Source: Domibacillus indicus (GTDB lineage Bacteria > Bacillota > Bacilli > Bacillales > Domibacillaceae). Taken from it: 64,000 nucleotides of DNA. The notes beneath the pieces are model-generated. The model saw only the letters and a list, made by a program, of their open reading frames with translations, was not told the DNA's origin and searched no databases. The translations under genes were made by a program, and so were the position numbers. The stretch spans positions 558,001 to 622,000 of the forward strand of contig NZ_LAJB01000007.1 of the NCBI RefSeq assembly GCF_000970685.1, given 5' to 3'. Positions 7,633 to 16,848 of the stretch are shown in pieces (within the stretch, counting starts at the first letter, position 1; every line of letters starts with the position of its first letter).

Positions 7633-10600
7633 TTACGCATACTCTACCACATGGCTGCCATCCAAAAAGAAAACAAACTTTCTTTCAACCGGCTGCTTCC
7701 AAATTCGTTCCACGGCTTTGGCGTAAAGGGCAATTTGCACTTCATACCGCTTCGCCAGTACTGCTTTAGCTTCATCAATTCCGCCGGCAAATCGGTCTGT
7801 AACACGGTCTGTTTTATAATCAAGCAGGTAAAGGCGCCCCTTGTATTCAAATAAGCAGTCAATCACTCCTTGAATAAGAACAACCTCATCCGTCTCTCCC
7901 ATTCCTGCTTCCCGTGCCGTCATGCCCATATTAAATGGCAGCTCGCGCTGAACCTGATCGGCCGAGAGCAGCATGCGGCCCGGCTCCGTCTCAAAGAAAG
8001 CAGCCACTTCACCAGCATTTACTGCATCGGCCTGCTCTGCAGTCAGCAATTCTTTTTGGATTAACGTTTCCAGCAGCCTTTCTATCGCCACTTCTGACGG
8101 GGCGCGTCGCAGATCAATATGCTGCATAACTGTGTGAACGGCTGTCCCAATTTCGGCAGGTGAAAGCTGCTTTTCCTGCACAAAGCGCGGACGGCGGAAA
8201 ATGGGACGGCGATAAGAACGAGCTTTTTCATTCGCTGCACCTTCATTGTAAATTTCATTAGACCTTTTCAAGTCTGAAACCGATTGTTTTGAACGAAGGT
8301 GAACGGCATCTGAAAACTCGTATTCCCATGCCATACGTTTTTCAATTTCCTGTTTTGCATCGGATTGTTCCGGGTAAGGACGGCGATTTTTGATCAGCTC
8401 AAGCCAGGATTCTTCCTGTTGTTCCCATTCCATTTCCACAGCTAACAGGCTGTTTGCTTCTATTATCGAAAATTGAAAGCGTGATGGGTGATCGGCAAAA
8501 GATGCATGACTGCCGTTCAAATCAGTGTGGCGCATAAGTGCCGGACCAACCCAGTCAATATACGATGCAGCGGAAGCACGGACTGCATCCCTCAGCAGCT
8601 GTGATGGATGATCCGCTGCACGCGTCCAGCTTTCTGCTTTTTTATCCAGCTTTTTTACAGACGCTGTCAGAAACAGCTTTTCCTTTGCACGGGTCATCGC
8701 TACATAAAGCACTCGCATTTCCTCCGCCAACAGCTCAAGCTTCTTTTTTCTCTGAAAAGCAAGCTGCACGAGCGAAGGCCAGGCAATCCGCCTTTCCGGA
8801 TTCATATATTTCACGGCAATTCCATAGTCTTTATCAAACAGGACCCGTCCATTTAAATCCATCATATTAAACCTGCGGCCGGCCGCCGCTGTAAAAACAA
8901 TCGGAAATTCAAGCCCTTTGCTTGCATGAATCGTCATAATCCGGACTACGTCTTCCTGCTCGGAAAGCGCGCGTGCTGTACCAAGATCATTTCCGCGCTC
9001 TCGCATTCTTTCAATAAACCGCAGAAATCGAAACAAGCCGCGGAATGATGTTTCTTCATACTGGCGGGCACGGTCATATAGAGCACGCAAATTGGCCTGC
9101 CGCTGCTTGCCGCCCGGCATACCTCCGGCAAAAGCATAGAACTGTGTATCACGGTAAAGCTCCCAGATAAGATCGGATAGGGCACCGCTTCTTCCAATGG
9201 AACGCCACTTTTCAAGCTTCTCTATAAAAGGACTTACTTTTTCCTTAATAGCTGATCCGCTGTCCGGGCTTTCCATAAAAGCAAGAAGCGCCTCAAAATA
9301 ACTCCCCTTTTTAGAGGCAAGCCGGATGGAAGCTAATTCATCTTCAGTGCACCGGACAATCGGCGAACGCAGGACTGCAGCCAGCGGGATGTCCTGGAAT
9401 GGATTGTCAATAACATGAAGCAGGGACAGCATAACTGAAATCTCCGTTGCCTGAAAATATCCTCCCGACGTATTAGCATATACAGGTATACCCGCATGCT
9501 TAAACTCTTCCATCATTTCTGGAACCCACGTCAGGGATCTCATTAAAATAACAATGTCCCGGTACTGCACCGGGCGCTCCGATTTTGTTTTTGGATCATA
9601 GATAAGCTGGCCGGATTCCACCAGCTCTTTAATCTTGGACGCAATAAAGCGGGACTCAAGCTGTGACTGCTCTGCATCTTCACGGTCCATTTCCTCGTCC
9701 CCGGCATCTTCTATCCCGTCACTGTTGATGACAGCTACTTCGATTGGAAAATCCCCCTCCGGATATGCCGCTCCCGGCACAAGTGCTTCTGCTTCCCCAT
9801 ATTCAATTTCTCCTACTTCTGTCCCCATAATCTGTTCAAAAACATAGTTTGTTCCGTGCAGCACTTCTTTGCGGCTTCGGAAATTACGGGACAGGCCGAT
9901 TTTCAAGCCGGCTCCAGTACCGTCTGTTTGAAATCGATTGTATTTCCCAAGGAAAAGACCCGGTTCAGCCAGCCGAAAACGATAAATGGACTGCTTCACA
10001 TCTCCTACCATAAATAAATTGCCTGACTGCTCATCATCCTTTGAAACGAGCCGGACAATTGTTTCCTGAACCATGTTCACATCCTGATATTCATCTACGA
10101 GCACTTCTTTAAACTGTCCCTGATACGCTTTTGCTGCTTTTGAAGGCTGGCCGTCTTCCATTAGGATTGCCAAAGCATAATGCTCCAGATCGCTGAAATC
10201 GGTTAATCCTTTTTCTTTTTTCACAGCTGCATACCGTTTTGCGAAATCAGCCGTAAGCTGTGAGAGACGTTCTACAATTGGCTTCATTTCCTGCAAATCT
10301 TTCAGCCAGTTTTCCGGCTTCCGGGAAAAAAACGTATCCTTCAGCTCGTTCACAATTTTTTTCGCCTGGTCACGGACTTGCTTGGACCGCTCCTTTAAAT
10401 CTTCGTTATACTCGTCACCTTTGCATGCTTTAAGCATTGGGAATTTTACTTTTTCAAACGCGCTGTACCACTCTTCCCATGTTTCACATTCAAGAAGTGC
10501 TTTTACCATGGCTCCATCAGCCAAAAAATTATCTGCACGCGGCGCTGGCCCGCCTGGAAGTTCGGTCATCATCAGCCCTTCATCCAACAGAGCCCCGGCG

Positions 10601-11304
10601 CTTTCAAGCTGAAAACGAATTTCTTTTTTTAACGGTTCGACAAATAACAGGTCATCGATTGCTCCTGATGCTTCATATAACTGGGGCAGCTGTGCCAGCC
10701 AGCGGTCCGGCTCGGGATGCGACCTTGAAAAATCAAACAGCCGGGTCACTGATTCCTGGAGTTCAACATCACTCCGGTCACCGGAAAACGTGTCAACCAG
10801 CTTGAAAAAAGCATTGTTATCCGCTCTGGCATACTCTTCTTCGAGCAGATCCTCAAGCACTTCGTCTCTTATTAAAACTGCTTCTGTATCATCAGCAATC
10901 CGAAACCCTGGATCAATGTCGATCATGTAATAATATTTTCTGATGACCTCCAAGCAAAATGAATGCAGTGTCGAGATGGACGCTTTATTTAATAAACGCA
11001 GCTGCCGGCGAAGGCGGTTTGAAGACGGATTTTTTTCAATTTCCCTCTCCAGTGCTTCCCCGATCCGCTGCCGCATTTCAGCTGCAGCCGCATTTGTAAA
11101 TGTCACGACAAGAAGCTCGTCTACATCTACAGGCGATTCGCCGCGAATCATTTTTTGAATAATCCGCTCAACTAAAACCGCTGTTTTTCCGGAACCAGCC
11201 GCCGCTGCAACCAGAATATCGCTTCCTTCTGCGTAGATGGCTTTCCACTGGTCATCGGTCCACGAGGCATCTGCAGGCTTTGCAGGGATATTATAGCTGT
11301 TCAT
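7633..11304 (-). CDS. addA: Helicase-nuclease AddAB subunit AddA
   Basis: 1223-aa UvrD-like helicase/nuclease, cytoplasmic, half of the AddAB machine that processes double-strand breaks and loads RecA at Chi-like sites. Walker A (AAAAGSGKTAVLVERI, about residue 33), Walker B (VLVDEYQDVN, near 400), helicase motifs VGDVKQSIYRFR and RIMTIHASKGLEFPIVF, and RVLYVAMTRAKEKL are all visible. The C-terminal RecB-type nuclease motif LYLLDYKTDRV (about 1160) is intact. Length matches the family (about 1230). The ATG overlaps the 3' end of addB by 14 nt, indicating coupled translation. Confidence 0.97.
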   Translation of the reverse strand: MNSYNIPAKPADASWTDDQWKAIYAEGSDILVAAAAGSGKTAVLVERIIQKMIRGESPVDVDELLVVTFTNAAAAEMRQRIGEALEREIEKNPSSNRLRRQLRLLNKASISTLHSFCLEVIRKYYYMIDIDPGFRIADDTEAVLIRDEVLEDLLEEEYARADNNAFFKLVDTFSGDRSDVELQESVTRLFDFSRSHPEPDRWLAQLPQLYEASGAIDDLLFVEPLKKEIRFQLESAGALLDEGLMMTELPGGPAPRADNFLADGAMVKALLECETWEEWYSAFEKVKFPMLKACKGDEYNEDLKERSKQVRDQAKKIVNELKDTFFSRKPENWLKDLQEMKPIVERLSQLTADFAKRYAAVKKEKGLTDFSDLEHYALAILMEDGQPSKAAKAYQGQFKEVLVDEYQDVNMVQETIVRLVSKDDEQSGNLFMVGDVKQSIYRFRLAEPGLFLGKYNRFQTDGTGAGLKIGLSRNFRSRKEVLHGTNYVFEQIMGTEVGEIEYGEAEALVPGAAYPEGDFPIEVAVINSDGIEDAGDEEMDREDAEQSQLESRFIASKIKELVESGQLIYDPKTKSERPVQYRDIVILMRSLTWVPEMMEEFKHAGIPVYANTSGGYFQATEISVMLSLLHVIDNPFQDIPLAAVLRSPIVRCTEDELASIRLASKKGSYFEALLAFMESPDSGSAIKEKVSPFIEKLEKWRSIGRSGALSDLIWELYRDTQFYAFAGGMPGGKQRQANLRALYDRARQYEETSFRGLFRFLRFIERMRERGNDLGTARALSEQEDVVRIMTIHASKGLEFPIVFTAAAGRRFNMMDLNGRVLFDKDYGIAVKYMNPERRIAWPSLVQLAFQRKKKLELLAEEMRVLYVAMTRAKEKLFLTASVKKLDKKAESWTRAADHPSQLLRDAVRASAASYIDWVGPALMRHTDLNGSHASFADHPSRFQFSIIEANSLLAVEMEWEQQEESWLELIKNRRPYPEQSDAKQEIEKRMAWEYEFSDAVHLRSKQSVSDLKRSNEIYNEGAANEKARSYRRPIFRRPRFVQEKQLSPAEIGTAVHTVMQHIDLRRAPSEVAIERLLETLIQKELLTAEQADAVNAGEVAAFFETEPGRMLLSADQVQRELPFNMGMTAREAGMGETDEVVLIQGVIDCLFEYKGRLYLLDYKTDRVTDRFAGGIDEAKAVLAKRYEVQIALYAKAVERIWKQPVERKFVFFLDGSHVVEYA

Positions 11305-14300
11305 CCTCTTCCTCCTTCATCATATCAATAATCTCTTCTTTTTTCCTTGGACGGATGATTCGGTAATGATTTTCTTCAAGCGACTCATCGAATTGGCATA
11401 TCTGCCGGTACGAACAAAATGTACACGGCGTTTTTTTGTTGAAACGGTATGGAGTGATATCAACATTGCCCGAAACAATTTTATTGCCGGCATTTTTATA
11501 AAGTCCTCTTACATGGTTTCTTAAAAGCTGAAAAGATTCATCATCTACTGTTTTGGACCGTGCTGACAATGTTCCATCTTTTTTATAACCGGCCGGGATA
11601 ATCAGCGAATCACCTGTTTCAAGCTGTTCATCCATTAAATGAATGGCTTCGTCTTCTTCGAGAACAAGTCCTTTCATACGGAAGCTTTTCAACAGTTCTT
11701 TTTCAATCTCGTTAATAGTCATAAACTTTTTGGTGTTTAAAAAAGGATTGTGTACATGGAAATACAGAACCCCGCCCGGCCGCGCTTCAGAGCCGGTCAG
11801 CTGCTGCGCATTTGCAATCACAATATCCAGATAGGTCATCATCTGCATAGCAAATCCATAGTAAATTTCTGTCATATCCACATCTCGGCTGCCTGATTTG
11901 TAGTCAATTACCCGCAAATACGTATCATCTGACCCTTTCGCCTGGTCAACCCTGTCGATCCGGCCGGCAAGAGACATACGGGCGCCGTTTTTCAATTGAA
12001 AAATAAGCGGCGGCAGTTCAGAATGCGGCCCAAAAGCCAATTCAATGCCCAGTGGTGAAAAGCCGCTTATTTTTGCCTGGTCGCTCAGTACACTGGAGGC
12101 ACGCGCAATAATTTGTTCCAGCTTGTGCTGTATATATAAATGGCGGTGCGAGCTCATTAAAATTCGGTTTTGCAGCTTCGGAGCCAGTTCCTGTACAGCC
12201 GTTTTGGCAAAGGCCCGGCATTGGTCCGGTGTAAGCTCCGGCCATTTCAGCCCTCTTTTCTCTACTTCCTCTGCGATCCATTTTAAAGCGCCATGGAATA
12301 AATCCCCAATATCTGGCGCTTCGAGTCGGTATACAAGACGGTCACGAAGCTTTAAGCCATGACGGACAAAATGGCTGAATGCGCAGGAATAAAAGGTTTC
12401 CATCCTTGAGACGCTTGCAATCATGTCCGTCCCATATAGATCCAGGCTTGTTTTATCTTTCAAAGGCTCTGCTTTGTTTTCATAAAGAAGACTGTCAAGA
12501 ACACGGCCTGCCTGTTTTTTATTTTTTTCCATATAAATATTGTAAACATCCCACCAAAACGGATAGACCGGATAGCCTCTTTTTTTAGATTGAAGCTGTG
12601 AGGTTAAGTACGACAAAGTCGGCTGCGGATGGCATATATAAGCAAGCTGCTCCTCCTCAGGCAGGTCAGCGGGGTCATTCGCTGCGATACGCTCTTCCAG
12701 CTGCTCAAACCATTCTTTTATCCTCTTCAAGTAAGGAGATGGCTGAAGCGACTTTCCTTCTGTATCCGCAGCCGGCCAGGAAACGTATAATCGATTGGAA
12801 GGAACCGTAAAAGCGCGGTACGCTACGAACTCCTCATCGAGAAGCTTTATTTTGCTGCCCGGTGCCACATTCATACCGGACGCTGACAATGCTTCCCTTT
12901 CTTCATCATCTAAAATACCGCCATCTATCTGCCTTGAAGGAAATACTCCATCATTCATGCCAACAATAAAAGCAGTATGAATATCTGCCAGTCTTGATTT
13001 GTCCGGATTAGCAATAATCACCTGATCGGCGGCTGGCGGCACAATAGAGAATTCCAATGCTTCCAGGCCGGCATCCAGGACGGCTGCGAATTTTTTCGCA
13101 TCCATTTGCTCTTCCCCCGCTACTTCTGCAAATTCATCCAGCATTCCAATTACAGCATCCCATGCTTGATTATGCTGGACGGCTTCCGTTAACTCTCCGC
13201 GCTCTTCTGCTTCTATTGAAAGCTGCTCCATTTTTTCAGGAATTCGAAGTTCCTCGATGAATTGATACAAAGCCCGGCAGCATTCCATCGCATTTTTGGC
13301 GCGTTTCATTCTTTTTTCCAGCCTGAAAATGGGCGCGGCCACCAATTCTTTCATCTCGTTCAGCTGCTGTTCAAAAAGGCGTTCCTCATCCGTCTGGGCA
13401 ACAGCCGTGAATTCTAATCCCATGTAGCGCCGATATGTCCACCGCTCTCCATTTGTCCATCTCTCTCCATAAATTCCGTGAGCAAGCACATAATTTTCAA
13501 GCAAATCCATGCTGCGCCGGATCTGTCCGCGCGGCTGATCAAATGAAAACAGCAAATCGGTTTTAACGGCACGAAAAACAGCTTCATACCGCCAATTGCC
13601 TCCAATCACTTCAAGTGAAGAACGAATAAGTTCAATAAGCGGATGATTGAGCATTGGGCGCTTTTGATCAATGAAAAAAGGAATACTGTAATCATCAAAA
13701 ACCGTTTCAATGATTGAACGGTATTCTTCACCATTCCGAACAAGCAGTGCTATTTGCTTGTAACGGAGTCCTTCCGTACGGGAAAGCCGGCGGATTTCAC
13801 GGGCGGCTGCTTCAATTTCAGCCCGCCTGCCCGCCGCCTGCCAGATATGCACCGCCTCACTTTGGGCTGACCGTCTGGCTGGACGTTTATCAAATTGCAT
13901 TTCAAGATGAATAAGGGACGCTGACTCCTGGCGTTTGTGCCCATACATAATTAAGTCTTTTTTTATTTCAATTTCTTCGGCCGCTGCAAGCTCATATAAA
14001 TCGTGATACGAGCGTCCCGGCAGCCTGAATAGATGTGTATCATCCGGGTCTTCATCCCGAAACGGCCGGTCTGCTGTTAACGAAATGGTAACCTCGTTCG
14101 CTGTTTGCAGCAGCACCCTGATCACTTCATATTCCTGGGGAGTGAAGCTGTGAAATCCATCTATATAAATATCAGCTTCCTGTATATATGAAGAAACAGC
14201 AGCTCTTTCGGCTAAAAGTCTCATATAATCTTCAGAATCTGTGTATTTTCCGGCTAACGCATATTCATAAGACGTATAAATTGTCTGCAGATCACTGAGT

Positions 14301-14761
14301 TTATCTGCAAGCGCCGCGGGTACTTGTTTTCGATATTCGCTCATTTCCTCGGGTGCAATTAAATACTGGCGAAACTCTGTCAACATCTGCTCAATCGTGC
14401 TGACAAACCCTGTTTTATCGGCTGCTTTTGAGAAAACAGCCAGATCATGCTGGTGTTCTTCAATAATTTTCCGGATTAAAATATTGCGGCCGGCCGGCGT
14501 AATGTGCTGCCTGCTCATACCGCCTTCCTCCTGTAAAACGCGCCATGCAAGCCGGGTAAAGCTATATACCTGCGCACGAATAATGCCGCCAATTTCCTGA
14601 TCAGAGGCAAGGCGATACTCTGAGAGGAATGACATCTGTTCCGGCACAATGTAAATAATCGGCTTTCCGTTTGGCTGCCGGCGAAGACGCTCTTTTATTT
14701 CGTTGACGATATATTCTGTTTTGCCTGAACCGGAACGCCCAATAATAAATTGCAATGCCAT
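11291..14761 (-). CDS. addB: Helicase-nuclease AddAB subunit AddB
   Basis: 1156 aa. N-terminal Walker A (FIIGRSGSGKTEYIVNEIK) follows an ATG at 14759-14761 with GGAGGA upstream; the frame is open further but this start fits the family N-terminus. The inactive helicase-like domains lead to a C-terminal nuclease with DYKSGSRDVDM (about residue 970). Four cysteines of the AddB iron-sulfur cluster are present: one in SCAFSHFVRHG and three in CTFCSYRQIC. Together with AddA it repairs double-strand breaks and may help in the transformation suggested by the nearby comK. Confidence 0.97.
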   Translation of the reverse strand: MALQFIIGRSGSGKTEYIVNEIKERLRRQPNGKPIIYIVPEQMSFLSEYRLASDQEIGGIIRAQVYSFTRLAWRVLQEEGGMSRQHITPAGRNILIRKIIEEHQHDLAVFSKAADKTGFVSTIEQMLTEFRQYLIAPEEMSEYRKQVPAALADKLSDLQTIYTSYEYALAGKYTDSEDYMRLLAERAAVSSYIQEADIYIDGFHSFTPQEYEVIRVLLQTANEVTISLTADRPFRDEDPDDTHLFRLPGRSYHDLYELAAAEEIEIKKDLIMYGHKRQESASLIHLEMQFDKRPARRSAQSEAVHIWQAAGRRAEIEAAAREIRRLSRTEGLRYKQIALLVRNGEEYRSIIETVFDDYSIPFFIDQKRPMLNHPLIELIRSSLEVIGGNWRYEAVFRAVKTDLLFSFDQPRGQIRRSMDLLENYVLAHGIYGERWTNGERWTYRRYMGLEFTAVAQTDEERLFEQQLNEMKELVAAPIFRLEKRMKRAKNAMECCRALYQFIEELRIPEKMEQLSIEAEERGELTEAVQHNQAWDAVIGMLDEFAEVAGEEQMDAKKFAAVLDAGLEALEFSIVPPAADQVIIANPDKSRLADIHTAFIVGMNDGVFPSRQIDGGILDDEEREALSASGMNVAPGSKIKLLDEEFVAYRAFTVPSNRLYVSWPAADTEGKSLQPSPYLKRIKEWFEQLEERIAANDPADLPEEEQLAYICHPQPTLSYLTSQLQSKKRGYPVYPFWWDVYNIYMEKNKKQAGRVLDSLLYENKAEPLKDKTSLDLYGTDMIASVSRMETFYSCAFSHFVRHGLKLRDRLVYRLEAPDIGDLFHGALKWIAEEVEKRGLKWPELTPDQCRAFAKTAVQELAPKLQNRILMSSHRHLYIQHKLEQIIARASSVLSDQAKISGFSPLGIELAFGPHSELPPLIFQLKNGARMSLAGRIDRVDQAKGSDDTYLRVIDYKSGSRDVDMTEIYYGFAMQMMTYLDIVIANAQQLTGSEARPGGVLYFHVHNPFLNTKKFMTINEIEKELLKSFRMKGLVLEEDEAIHLMDEQLETGDSLIIPAGYKKDGTLSARSKTVDDESFQLLRNHVRGLYKNAGNKIVSGNVDITPYRFNKKTPCTFCSYRQICQFDESLEENHYRIIRPRKKEEIIDMMKEEEDEQL

Positions 14762-14825
14762 ACGGATTCCTCCTTTTAGTACTTTCACTATATCAAAGAC
14801 CATACGTTCGGTCAAAAACCAAAAA

Positions 14826-14852
14826 TAAAAAACCGTTAAACGGATTTTTATT
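14826..14852 (-). terminator. Short terminator-like hairpin after the VTT-domain gene
   Basis: CCGTT/AACGG stem followed on the minus strand by TTTTTTATTTTT. Short stem, so weak, but the T-tract is good. Confidence 0.45.
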
Positions 14853-15435
14853 TTTGAAGCCGCTTCTCGAGCTGCTTGCCTGCCGCCCATAAAAGAGCCA
14901 TTACCACTATAATGACAGCCGTTTTTCCCGGCTGGTGAATAAGTGAAAACACATCATGGCCAACATAGCTGATTGTGAAAATCATCACTGTTTTTCCTGC
15001 CATAATAGCAAACAAGTATTGTGCCGCACTAATATGCGACAAACCGGCAACAACATTTATAATGGCAGAGGGAGTGAACGGAAAACAGAGAAGCGGAAAC
15101 AATGTAGCAAAGCCATGGCGGTCAATCCAGTCCATCATCTGGCTTACCTGTTTATTTCGCTTCAGAAACGTTAATATGCGCTGCTGTCCGAACCTTCTAA
15201 CAAGCAAAAAAACAATAAAAGAACCTGTCACTGCTCCTCCCCAGGAAATGAGGAACCCGAGCCATAGCCCGAAGGCATTTACATTGGCAAGCACAAAAGC
15301 AAACAAGGGCAAAAAGGGCAAAAACGCTTCTAAAAGCGGTAATAAAAAACCCGGCAAAGGCCCAAATGATTCATAGTGTTGAATCCATTTCATAATCTGA
15401 TCTGTTGAAAAATTCATCTGTTTGTTCCCTTCCAT
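14848..15435 (-). CDS. yhjE: TVP38/TMEM64 (VTT, DedA-like) membrane protein YhjE
   Basis: 195 aa with about five membrane segments. FLLPLLEAFLPFLPLFAFVLANVNAFG, then LISWGGAVTGSFIVFLLVRRFG and FPFTPSAIINVVAGLSHI, with the FxxxPxxxxN core, are diagnostic of the VTT/SNARE-associated family. These proteins sit in the cytoplasmic membrane, and relatives act as phospholipid or undecaprenyl-phosphate flippases; the substrate here is unknown. Start is at 15435 (after AGGATGG) or at the second ATG, 15417 (after GAAGGG). It begins 18 bp after comK ends and may share its transcript. Confidence 0.8.
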   Translation of the reverse strand: MEGNKQMNFSTDQIMKWIQHYESFGPLPGFLLPLLEAFLPFLPLFAFVLANVNAFGLWLGFLISWGGAVTGSFIVFLLVRRFGQQRILTFLKRNKQVSQMMDWIDRHGFATLFPLLCFPFTPSAIINVVAGLSHISAAQYLFAIMAGKTVMIFTISYVGHDVFSLIHQPGKTAVIIVVMALLWAAGKQLEKRLQK

Positions 15436-15453
15436 GGTCCATCCTATCTATGC

Positions 15454-16020
15454 TCATTCCCTGTTTCTTGAGTGAAAAAACGAAATCATATTCTCTCTTA
15501 CACCGGTCACATATTGAGCTCTTACTACTCTTTCTGTGCGAATAGACGAAGTCGTTGCGCTGCTTCGCTCATAGAGCACTTTTGTCATCATAATCTGATT
15601 ATATACAGCCAGGGGTGAAACAGGTACAATAATCGACTGGCCATCTGTAAATGAAATTTTAGTTTGTTTCTTATCAATCTTTTCCAAGCATTTTAAATGC
15701 GAAAGTGTAATCCATGAACAATCAGGTTTTAAATGTGAAATGGTTGGGAATAGATAAGTACCTTTCAAATGATCGACATTAATCGGCACTTTCCGATTGA
15801 TGCCCAGGATCCTGGCAGAAGCGTCTCTTCTCCCATCATAAGTTGAAAGGTAGCGAATGCAGCTTTGCCGAATAATTTTCATGGGAGTTTTTCTTACTAT
15901 AGCCGGTTTAGTGTTTTTTTCATACACTTTTGTGTACTCTCCATAACGAACAGGCTCCAAAAAAAGTGTGTTTTTATTAATCACATATTCGCTTTTTTGG
16001 TTTATCGGCTGGTCATGCAT
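15454..16020 (-). CDS. comK: Competence transcription factor ComK
   Basis: 188 aa. The family's conserved blocks are visible: EYVINKNTLFLEPVRYGEYTKV near the N-terminus, CIRYLSTYDGRRDASARILGI, then KVPINVDHLKGTYLFPTISH and C-terminal NIMM-type SPLAVYNQIMMTKVLYERS. ComK binds paired AT-boxes and switches on DNA-uptake genes. The intact gene suggests a competence regulon, although some Bacilli keep comK without being transformable. The upstream region carries a strong CodY-like box (16108-16122), fitting CodY repression of comK known in B. subtilis. I could not find convincing paired AAAA-N5-TTTT ComK boxes for autoactivation. Confidence 0.95.
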   Translation of the reverse strand: MHDQPINQKSEYVINKNTLFLEPVRYGEYTKVYEKNTKPAIVRKTPMKIIRQSCIRYLSTYDGRRDASARILGINRKVPINVDHLKGTYLFPTISHLKPDCSWITLSHLKCLEKIDKKQTKISFTDGQSIIVPVSPLAVYNQIMMTKVLYERSSATTSSIRTERVVRAQYVTGVRENMISFFHSRNRE

Positions 16021-16107
16021 TTGTGAGATTCACCCGTTTCTTTTCATTGTCCATACTTTTTTATCTTATCATTTAGCAGTAGAATTGTCCCATTTGCAGA
16101 AAGAAAT

Positions 16108-16122
16108 AATTTTCTAAAAATT
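16108..16122. promoter_or_regulatory. CodY-like box between comK and yhzC
   Basis: AATTTTCTAAAAATT differs from the CodY consensus AATTTTCWGAAAATT at one of 15 positions. It lies about 90 bp upstream of comK and just upstream of the yhzC -35, so it could repress one or both when branched-chain amino acids and GTP are plentiful. Confidence 0.65.
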
Positions 16123-16134
16123 AAAAACTTTCTG

Positions 16135-16163
16135 TTGATTAGTTTTTGAAAATCCCATATAAT
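16135..16163 (+). promoter_or_regulatory. Sigma-A promoter of yhzC
   Basis: TTGATT (16135-16140), a 17-bp spacer and TATAAT (16158-16163). The ATG follows 28 bp later with GAGGTG in between. Confidence 0.75.
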
Positions 16164-16191
16164 AAAAAAAAGGTATCCGAGGTGATTAAAA

Positions 16192-16425
16192 ATGGAAAAC
16201 AACAATTACTTTGCCGAGATGATGAAGTCCCCGATGCCCCGTGAAACTGAGAAAACAGTGATGAGCGAATTTATCGACAGCTTCCTTAGCGATATTCTAT
16301 ACAAAAAAGAAAAAGCAGCATTAATGGAGAAAATCGACCATTCCCTTGATCAGGGTGATCGTTCAGCTTTTATCACTTTATCTGATGAATTAAACCGCTT
16401 GGAGAAAGCTCATCACGCATCTTGA
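16192..16425 (+). CDS. yhzC: IDEAL-domain protein YhzC
   Basis: 77-aa cytoplasmic protein. The C-terminal half (KEKAALMEKIDHSLDQGDRSAFITLSDEL) matches the IDEAL domain, a helical module in small Bacillales proteins and in adaptor-like proteins. The ATG is preceded by GAGGTGATTAAAA and its own promoter. Divergent from comK, as in B. subtilis, sharing a 171-bp regulatory region. No enzymatic motif is present; a role as a protein-interaction adaptor is inferred. Confidence 0.8.
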   Translation: MENNNYFAEMMKSPMPRETEKTVMSEFIDSFLSDILYKKEKAALMEKIDHSLDQGDRSAFITLSDELNRLEKAHHAS

Positions 16426-16486
16426 TAAACTAACTACTTCAATATGTAAGCTTCCCTCAAGCGATGAAATCCCCATTAACTTAATC

Positions 16487-16524
16487 AAAAAAGCCCCGTA
16501 TCTTTTATAGATACGGGTGCTTTT
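16487..16524. terminator. Bidirectional terminator between yhzC and azlD
   Basis: AAAAGC-CCCGTATC / GATACGGG-TGCTTTT hairpin with a 7-nt loop. T-runs on both strands serve the converging yhzC and azlCD transcripts. Confidence 0.8.
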
Positions 16525-16542
16525 AAGCGTGTATATCCCCTC

Positions 16543-16848
16543 TCACATAAAAAGAGACAAAACAGTCAAAATCCCAATAGACCCAAGAACCGTTATAATG
16601 ATATTCGCCCCGGTAAAAGCAATTAAAAAAGCAGCGGCCGCTCCAATCAAAGCAAATACTATGTTCTCATGAAAGGATAAAACACCTGGAAAAATGAGCG
16701 CGCCCAGTGTGGCATAAGGAACATTTCTTAAAATATTCTGCCAGAAAGAAGGAAGCTCTTTTCCTTTCAGCAATACAAATGGAAGCATGCGGGGAATATA
16801 TGTAACAACACTCATTCCCAGTACAATAGCGGCCATTGTCATGCTCAT
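16543..16848 (-). CDS. azlD: AzlD-family branched-chain amino acid exporter small subunit
   Basis: 101 aa, four hydrophobic helices. TYIPRMLPFVLLKGKELPSF and NVPYATLGALIFPGVL are typical of AzlD. It partners AzlC to form an amino-acid exporter (branched-chain amino acids in known cases; azaleucine resistance in B. subtilis). Its ATG overlaps the azlC stop by 4 nt, so the subunits are translationally coupled. Substrate is inferred from the family. Confidence 0.88.
   Translation of the reverse strand: MSMTMAAIVLGMSVVTYIPRMLPFVLLKGKELPSFWQNILRNVPYATLGALIFPGVLSFHENIVFALIGAAAAFLIAFTGANIIITVLGSIGILTVLSLFM

Noticed and set aside
16021-16190. ComK boxes (AAAA-N5-TTTT pairs) for comK autoactivation
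   Set aside because: Only single or mismatched half-sites in an AT-rich tract; too weak to list.
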